From Planctomycetota bacterium (lineage in GTDB: Bacteria > Planctomycetota > Planctomycetia > Gemmatales > Gemmataceae), in contig JACQFG010000087.1 in the NCBI GenBank assembly GCA_016200155.1, forward strand, positions 1 to 17,444: 17,444 bases of DNA, read 5' to 3'. The notes under the pieces were generated by a model. That model saw only the letters and a program-made list of their open reading frames with translations, had not been told where the DNA came from and did not search any database. A program made the translations under genes and the position numbers. This document shows, in pieces, positions 15,231 to 17,444 of the stretch (position 1 is the first letter of the stretch; each line of letters begins with the position of its first letter).

Positions 15231-16541
15231 TCAACGTTTGCCTTCCTCCGTTTCCTTTGCAAACCCCTTGATCAGATTGTTCTTCATGCCGATATCGCGC
15301 GTTTGCGCGCCGATGCGGACAGCGACGCGCTGGGCGGGGCCGCGCGATTCGGTGAACTCGTTGTCGGCGATGGTGATCGACTCGGTGCCGCCCTGGATAT
15401 CGATGGCAGCGGCCTTTTCGCCGCCATTGTCGATGAGGCGGTTCTTGATGAGGCGGTTGCGATGGCCGCAGAAGTCCTTACCGCGCTCGGGGCGGAAGAG
15501 AATGCCGACGTCCTTACTGGCGTGGATTTCGTTGAGGGTGATGAGGTTGTCGGTGTCGCGATGGCCGATGGAGATGCCGACGCGATTGCCGGTGATGGTG
15601 TTCTTCTCGGCCAGGCCGTACTTGACGCCCCAGCAGAAGAAGATGCCGATGTCGTTGTTCTTGAGCTTGTTGTTGCGGATGACGGGGCGTTGCGATCCGG
15701 AACCGGGATGCAGGCCGAGCTGGGCGTTGTTCTCGGAGGTACAGTTTTCGACGACGACATCGTGGCAGATCTGCCAGCTGATGCCGTCGCCGTTGTTGTT
15801 GCGGGCGGTGACGCCGCGGATGTGGATTCGGCTGCAATCCTGGAAGAAGATGCAGCCGCCATAGTTGCCGTCGAGGTTCTCGTTCTTGGCGCGATTGCCG
15901 TCGAGGGCGAGGTTTTCGATGGTCATGTCGTTGACAAGTTCGCCGGTGACGAGGGGGAAGACGAGCTGAACGACCACATTGCCGCGCCGCCAGAAGTTTT
16001 CGCGCAAGGGCCGATCGAGCTTGAAGCGATTGCCGGTGCGGGCGATGAGAGTGCGTTTGATGACGGTGTCGTACGACTTGCCGTCGCCGCGAGCCCGGAG
16101 GGTGACGCCGTCGCCGACCTGGAAACCGTCGGCGTTGTCGAGCGTGATTTCCTGATCGTACCAGTCGCTGTCGGCGGCGAGCTTGGTCGTGACGGACGGC
16201 TCCTTGAAGAGGATCGTCTGATCGCCGGCGCCGAGCAAGCGGACCTTCGATTGCAGGAAGACCGAGTTACGCAACTTGTAGGTCCCTGGCAACAGCTTGA
16301 CGGTGCCGCCGCCGGGCCGGGCGACGTAATCGACGCCGGCCTGAATCGCCTTGTCGGTCGAGCCGACGAGGTCCGCGTCCTTGGGGCCGACGGTGATCGC
16401 CAACTTTTGCGACCAGTCCGGCTCGACCGCGGTGTCGCCGGAGGTCGCGCGCGGCTGCGTGACGGGCGGCCGTTCGTTGGCGGGAAGCACGGCGGCGGCC
16501 AGGAAGGCGAAACCGATCGACGCGGTCAGCAGATGTCTCAT
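15231..16541 (-). CDS. Secreted right-handed parallel beta-helix protein
   Basis: The protein has 436 residues. The signal peptide is ~1-24 (MRHLLTASIGFAFLAAAVLP). After a short linker comes a pectate-lyase-like fold: a start with 'GGGTVKLLPGTYKL', then 'VRLLGAGDQTIL', then many ~22-residue coils carrying N-rich turns ('VENCTSENNAQLGLH', 'IRNNKLKNNDIGIF', 'EKNTITGNRVGISIG', 'IADNEFTESRG'). Such proteins are usually polysaccharide lyases, hydrolases or carbohydrate binders at the cell surface. I cannot point to a catalytic triad, so substrate and activity are open. AAAGGA (16550-16555) lies 8 nt before the ATG at 16541. The frame extends to 16652, but that extension is the translated palindrome at 16601-16650 and is rejected. 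Confidence 0.9.
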   Translation of the reverse strand: MRHLLTASIGFAFLAAAVLPANERPPVTQPRATSGDTAVEPDWSQKLAITVGPKDADLVGSTDKAIQAGVDYVARPGGGTVKLLPGTYKLRNSVFLQSKVRLLGAGDQTILFKEPSVTTKLAADSDWYDQEITLDNADGFQVGDGVTLRARGDGKSYDTVIKRTLIARTGNRFKLDRPLRENFWRRGNVVVQLVFPLVTGELVNDMTIENLALDGNRAKNENLDGNYGGCIFFQDCSRIHIRGVTARNNNGDGISWQICHDVVVENCTSENNAQLGLHPGSGSQRPVIRNNKLKNNDIGIFFCWGVKYGLAEKNTITGNRVGISIGHRDTDNLITLNEIHASKDVGILFRPERGKDFCGHRNRLIKNRLIDNGGEKAAAIDIQGGTESITIADNEFTESRGPAQRVAVRIGAQTRDIGMKNNLIKGFAKETEEGKR

Positions 16542-16549
16542 CGAAAGTG

Positions 16550-16555
16550 TCCTTT
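16550..16555 (-). promoter_or_regulatory. Ribosome binding site deciding the start at 16541
   Basis: AAAGGA on the minus strand lies 8 nt before the ATG at 16541. It excludes the longer frame that begins inside the palindrome. Confidence 0.5.
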
Positions 16556-16582
16556 CGTCAGGGTTGTTCAGACTTTGGTAAC

Positions 16583-16660
16583 GTCTCAAGTTGGCGTAAT
16601 GTCGCCTTTCGCTCCGCGAAAGGACGCCCTTTCGCGGAGCGAAAGGCGACAAACTGAGAC
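16583..16660. repeat. Perfect long palindrome of planctomycete dispersed-repeat type
   Basis: Arms at 16601-16622 and 16629-16650 are exact reverse complements over 22 bp around the loop GACGCC. Outer arms GTCTCA (16583-16588) and TGAGAC (16655-16660) add a second pairing. The core TTTCGCTCCGCGAAAG matches a repeat I recall as scattered through Gemmata-type genomes, where it yields spurious 'FRSAKG..PFAERKA' peptides; both occur here in shadow frames. It starts 1 bp after the WD40 stop, so it may also end that transcript. Confidence 0.85.
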
Positions 16661-16661
16661 A

Positions 16662-17444
16662 CTACCCAGACTTTTTGGCGTTGCGGTCCAGGTTCGCGAG
16701 GGCTTTGCGCGCTTCCGAAGTCAGCACTGCCGGCCCATGACCCGCACTCCAGCGTGTCAGGAGCGCGCGGCTCTCCGCGTCGGCCAGCGCCTCCAAAACT
16801 TCGACGGCCCGGGCGTGCAGCACATCCTCCGCGGACCATTCCGGCGCTGCGACCCGGTCGAGCATCTCCTCGATCCGGCGTTTCATCTCCACGTCCCGGG
16901 CGGTCGACAGCGCCGCGCGCAGCGCGGGCGCCGCCGACAGGCCGAGCTTTTGCAGCATCGCCGTCGCCTCGGTGCGGACAGCGAACTGGCCGCTGCCGAG
17001 GTCGGCGACCCACTGCCCGATCGTTTTGCCGCCGAGGTCCGGCTGAGTCGCCGGCGCGATCCTGGCCGCGAACAGCTTGACCGCCTGCTTCGGCGTTTGC
17101 ACCAGCTTGATCATGTGCTGATACGCCGCCTTCGCATCGGCCCCGCCCATCTGCTTGAACCAGCCGGCAACCTCTTCCTCGGTAGCGTCGTTGCGCGGCC
17201 GGCTAGCGTATTCGCGCAACCCGGCGCGCCAGACCAGCACCGTCGTGTCGGTCGCCCCGCTTGCCAGCAGGCCGGAGTCGGGAGAATAGGCGAGGCATTC
17301 GATGAGCGCGTCGGGATGGGCGGCCCATTCGAGCCGGACCTTCTTGCTGGCCATCTCGACGACGAAAATGCTGGACCTGCCGCGCCCTGCCGCCGAGTTG
17401 ATGACGGCGCACGCCAGTTGCCGACCGTCGGGCGAGAACGCCAG
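16662..17444 (-). CDS. WD40-repeat protein with HEAT-like C-terminal domain (5' end outside window)
   Basis: 260 residues of the C-terminal part are visible. The frame is open to the window edge, where it begins LAFSPDGRQLA, so the ATG at 17354 is internal and the protein extends upstream. Visible order: two WD40 blades (LAFSPDG..., then LAYSPDSGLLASGATDTTVLVW, residues ~1-75), then ~185 residues of helical repeats including 'GGKTIGQWVADLGSGQFAVRTEATAMLQKLG' in several helices. This propeller plus HEAT-like tail is a frequent planctomycete layout. These proteins are thought to be scaffolds; location and partner cannot be read here because the N-terminus, which may hold a kinase, sigma-factor or signal region, is missing. 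Its stop abuts the palindrome. Confidence 0.9.
   Translation of the reverse strand: MAFSPDGRQLACAVINSAAGRGRSSIFVVEMASKKVRLEWAAHPDALIECLAYSPDSGLLASGATDTTVLVWRAGLREYASRPRNDATEEEVAGWFKQMGGADAKAAYQHMIKLVQTPKQAVKLFAARIAPATQPDLGGKTIGQWVADLGSGQFAVRTEATAMLQKLGLSAAPALRAALSTARDVEMKRRIEEMLDRVAAPEWSAEDVLHARAVEVLEALADAESRALLTRWSAGHGPAVLTSEARKALANLDRNAKKSG

Noticed and set aside
16542..16652. N-terminal extension of the beta-helix protein
   Set aside because: It translates the palindrome; the start at 16541 has a ribosome site and a proper signal peptide.

Overview
The window (GC-rich, dense, genes on both strands) looks like chromosome of a planctomycete, most likely a Gemmataceae-type organism. The basis is family content and not a database search. 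Seen here: MJ0042-type and double zinc ribbons fused to Ser/Thr kinase and PP2C domains, three TIGR03067-type domains, a DUF1559-like pseudopilin head domain, WD40 proteins with HEAT-like tails, a 'tDagLkeLa' leucine-rich-repeat protein, and repeat-derived peptides of the 'GEAPAEP' kind. Both window edges cut a gene. I see no tRNA, rRNA, CRISPR array, transposase or phage gene.

Plus-strand block (1-9257). A zinc-ribbon Ser/Thr kinase (5' end missing) is followed by a protein joining a zinc ribbon, a degenerate kinase domain and a PP2C phosphatase. Then come a cluster of four 12-bp repeats, a small four-helix membrane protein, a 1450-residue mosaic protein and a small secreted LRR protein. The mosaic runs: two zinc ribbons, acidic/lysine-rich linker, one membrane helix, beta-propeller, two TIGR03067 domains, DUF1559-like domain, GspG-like domain, third TIGR03067 domain, beta-sandwich. 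The kinase and phosphatase look like writer and eraser of Ser/Thr phosphorylation. The membrane proteins beside them are plausible targets or outputs, by position only.

Minus-strand block (13484-9355). A Gfo/Idh/MocA oxidoreductase overlaps a membrane histidine kinase by ATGA, and an NtrC-family sigma-54 activator follows. This reads as one operon: two-component signalling coupled to sugar or inositol-type metabolism. Two 39-bp direct repeats, each with a sigma-54-like core, lie between kinase and regulator. A planctomycete-type 28-bp repeat has become part of the regulator's interdomain linker.

Right part (13634-17444). A secreted BON-domain protein diverges from the oxidoreductase. Next are two overlapping small minus-strand genes (a ~120-residue unknown and a DUF7689-like protein), probably with their own promoter. 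A secreted right-handed beta-helix protein follows, then a perfect 22-bp-arm palindrome, then the C-terminal part of a WD40/HEAT-like protein that runs off the window.

Best candidates for something undescribed: the kinase plus pseudokinase-phosphatase pair with matching zinc ribbons, the mosaic membrane protein carrying pilin head domains without pilin leaders, and the overlapping two-gene DUF7689-like module.
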